A DNA stretch of 64,000 nucleotides from Qipengyuania sp. S6317L1 (lineage in GTDB: Bacteria; Pseudomonadota; Alphaproteobacteria; Sphingomonadales; Sphingomonadaceae): contig NZ_JALKAJ010000005.1 in assembly GCF_023015615.1 (NCBI RefSeq), positions 310,001-374,000 on the forward strand. The letters run 5' to 3'. This document shows positions 62,651-64,000 of this stretch, piece after piece. Position 1 is the stretch's first letter, and each line of letters starts with the position of its first letter. A program made the translations under genes and the position numbers. The notes beneath the pieces are model-generated. The model was given only the letters and a program-made list of their open reading frames with translations. It was not told the DNA's origin and searched no databases.

Positions 62651-64000
62651 ATGAGCGAAAACTCAGCAGCACATGACACCACCTCGCTAGACACCCATTC
62701 TAGCGGGCACGCGCACAGCGGCTCGAAAGCGGCGCTGGCGGTGGGTGCGATTGGCATCGTCTTTGGCGATATCGGGACAAGCCCCCTTTACGCCTTTCGT
62801 GAGACGTTTGCCGGCACGGCGACGGTCGCAATTGACCGGATGCACGTTCTTGGCGTGGTCAGTCTCATCTTCTGGTCGATGCTGCTCGTCGTGGCGATCC
62901 AGTATGTAACGATCCTCATGCGCGCCGATAACAAGGGGCAGGGCGGTAGCCTCGCGCTTGTGGCCTTGTTGTCGCGGCATATGGGCAAATCGTCCTATGG
63001 CTGGCTGGTGATCCTGCTGGGCGTTTTTGCGACGTCGCTGTTCTACGGCGATTCCATGATTACGCCCGCGATCTCCGTACTTTCGGCGGTCGAGGGGCTC
63101 ACCGTGGTCGATCAGGGCCTTCAGCAATATGTGATCCCGATCGCCCTTGGTCTTCTGGTCTTCCTTTTCATGCTTCAGGCGCGCGGAACAGCCAAGGTCG
63201 GCGCCCTTTTCGCGCCAGTGATGATCATCTGGTTCATTGTCCTTGCTGGGCTTGGTGGGTGGCAAATCATCCAGAACCCGGACATTTTGTGGGCGCTTAA
63301 TCCCTATTACGCGGTCATGTTCTTTGTGAGCGATGGCTTTGTTGCTTTCCTCGCCCTTGGCGCGGTGGTTCTCGCTGTGACAGGCTCGGAAGCGCTTTAT
63401 TCGGACATGGGGCACTTCGGGCGCGGGCCGATGAGGCTGTCGTGGTTCGGCTTTGTGATGCCGTGCCTTCTTCTCAACTATTTTGGCCAGGGTGCGATGA
63501 TTGCCGGGCTTCCCGCCGAGGAAGCCGCTGTCGTCGTTCAAAATCCGTTCTTCCTGCTGGCAAGCGAAGAATGGCGTTTGCCTCTCGTCTTCCTCGCGAC
63601 GGTCGCGACTTTCATTGCGAGCCAGGCGGTGATTTCGGGTGCTTTCTCGATCACCCATCAGGCGGTGCAGATGGGCTTCATGCCACGCCTTTCCATCCTT
63701 CACACATCCGAGACAGAAGGCGGCCAGATTTATATCCCCTTCGTCAACTGGGCGTTGATGGCGGCGGTGATCGTTCTGGTGCTGACGTTCCAGAACTCGT
63801 CCAACCTCGCCAGCGCCTATGGCATCGCCGTGACCGGGGCGGTGACGATTGATACGCTTCTGATGGGCCTCCTGTTAGTGAGCGTGTGGAAATGGAAGTG
63901 GTGGTATGCCGCGCCCGTCGTCCTGCTGTTCCTGATCGTCGACGGGGCCTATTTCGCAGCCAACCTTACCAAGGTTCCCGATGGCGGCTGGTTCCCGCTT
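62651..64000 (+). CDS. kup: Low-affinity potassium uptake protein Kup, cut by window edge
   Basis: The first 450 codons of a Kup/KUP-family K+/H+ symporter. A soluble His/Ser-rich N-terminus (about 1-27) is followed by the first helix with [20 protein letters not shown], the family signature. [56 protein letters not shown] (in parts) and [11 protein letters not shown] are all typical. About ten membrane helices are seen before the edge. It is unrelated to the ccm operon upstream. Confidence 0.95.
   Translation, partial: MSENSAAHDTTSLDTHSSGHAHSGSKAALAVGAIGIVFGDIGTSPLYAFRETFAGTATVAIDRMHVLGVVSLIFWSMLLVVAIQYVTILMRADNKGQGGSLALVALLSRHMGKSSYGWLVILLGVFATSLFYGDSMITPAISVLSAVEGLTVVDQGLQQYVIPIALGLLVFLFMLQARGTAKVGALFAPVMIIWFIVLAGLGGWQIIQNPDILWALNPYYAVMFFVSDGFVAFLALGAVVLAVTGSEALYSDMGHFGRGPMRLSWFGFVMPCLLLNYFGQGAMIAGLPAEEAAVVVQNPFFLLASEEWRLPLVFLATVATFIASQAVISGAFSITHQAVQMGFMPRLSILHTSETEGGQIYIPFVNWALMAAVIVLVLTFQNSSNLASAYGIAVTGAVTIDTLLMGLLLVSVWKWKWWYAAPVVLLFLIVDGAYFAANLTKVPDGGWFPL

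Overview
The window is a dense, high-GC stretch of a free-living alphaproteobacterial chromosome. It most likely comes from the order Sphingomonadales, and within it the Erythrobacteraceae. Four things point there. The envelope cluster rseP-bamA-skp-fabZ lacks the lipid A genes lpxD, lpxA and lpxB, as expected for sphingolipid-based outer membranes. Candidate LexA sites have the alphaproteobacterial form GTTC-N7-GTTC. An NDUFS4-like complex I accessory gene and a DUF6456 gene are present. Protein sequences throughout look sphingomonad. No prophage, insertion sequence, CRISPR array or rRNA operon is visible. The left end cuts a type II NADH dehydrogenase and the right end cuts the potassium transporter Kup.

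Layout. 1-5.1 kb: NADH dehydrogenase (partial), accC-accB-aroQ, a DksA-like zinc-finger protein, a lone 3TM holin and a CitE-like lyase. 5.1-11.4 kb: an accessory surface segment with a TonB-dependent receptor, a Phd/YefM-PAS-PAS fusion and, divergent from it, a large trimeric autotransporter adhesin with 84-bp tandem repeats. 11.5-14.9 kb: tRNA-Pro and yajC-secD-secF. 14.9-21 kb: glycosyltransferase, XRE regulator, DUF6456 protein, a uracil-DNA-glycosylase-superfamily protein, an ABC-F ATPase, a SIMPL protein and a PepSY protein. 21-27.5 kb: a two-component system, chorismate mutase, polyprenyl diphosphate synthase, hrpB and an NDUFS4-like subunit. 27.6-33.2 kb: SRP RNA, dnaX-ybaB, lon and hup. 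33.2-41.2 kb: a lipoprotein, rlmB, tRNA-Tyr, a membrane protein, a Kef-type antiporter, a FabH-like synthase, psd-pssA and a small membrane protein preceded by three LexA-type boxes. 41.4-55.4 kb: rpsB-tsf, a secreted RTX protein inserted on the opposite strand, then pyrH-frr-uppS-cdsA-dxr-rseP-bamA-skp-fabZ, rpmE and an SMR transporter. 55.4-64 kb: a prolyl-4-hydroxylase-like oxygenase, tRNA-His, an amino-acid dehydrogenase, the cytochrome c maturation operon ccmCDEFGHI, and kup.

Much of the window supports envelope construction: Sec export, BAM assembly, undecaprenyl and CDP-diacylglycerol synthesis, phosphatidylethanolamine synthesis and fatty acid synthesis. Translation and cytochrome c biogenesis are also well represented.

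The strongest candidate for something undescribed is the gene at 40843-41127. It encodes a 94-residue protein with one predicted membrane segment. Three exact GTTC-N7-GTTC boxes lie within 73 bp just upstream of its start codon. This suggests a tightly LexA-controlled membrane effector of the SOS response, possibly a division inhibitor analogous to Caulobacter SidA or DidA. Other points worth following are the Phd-PAS fusion beside the adhesin, an EF-hand loop inside the Skp-like chaperone, and the RTX gene that splits the usually contiguous rpsB-tsf-pyrH-frr order.
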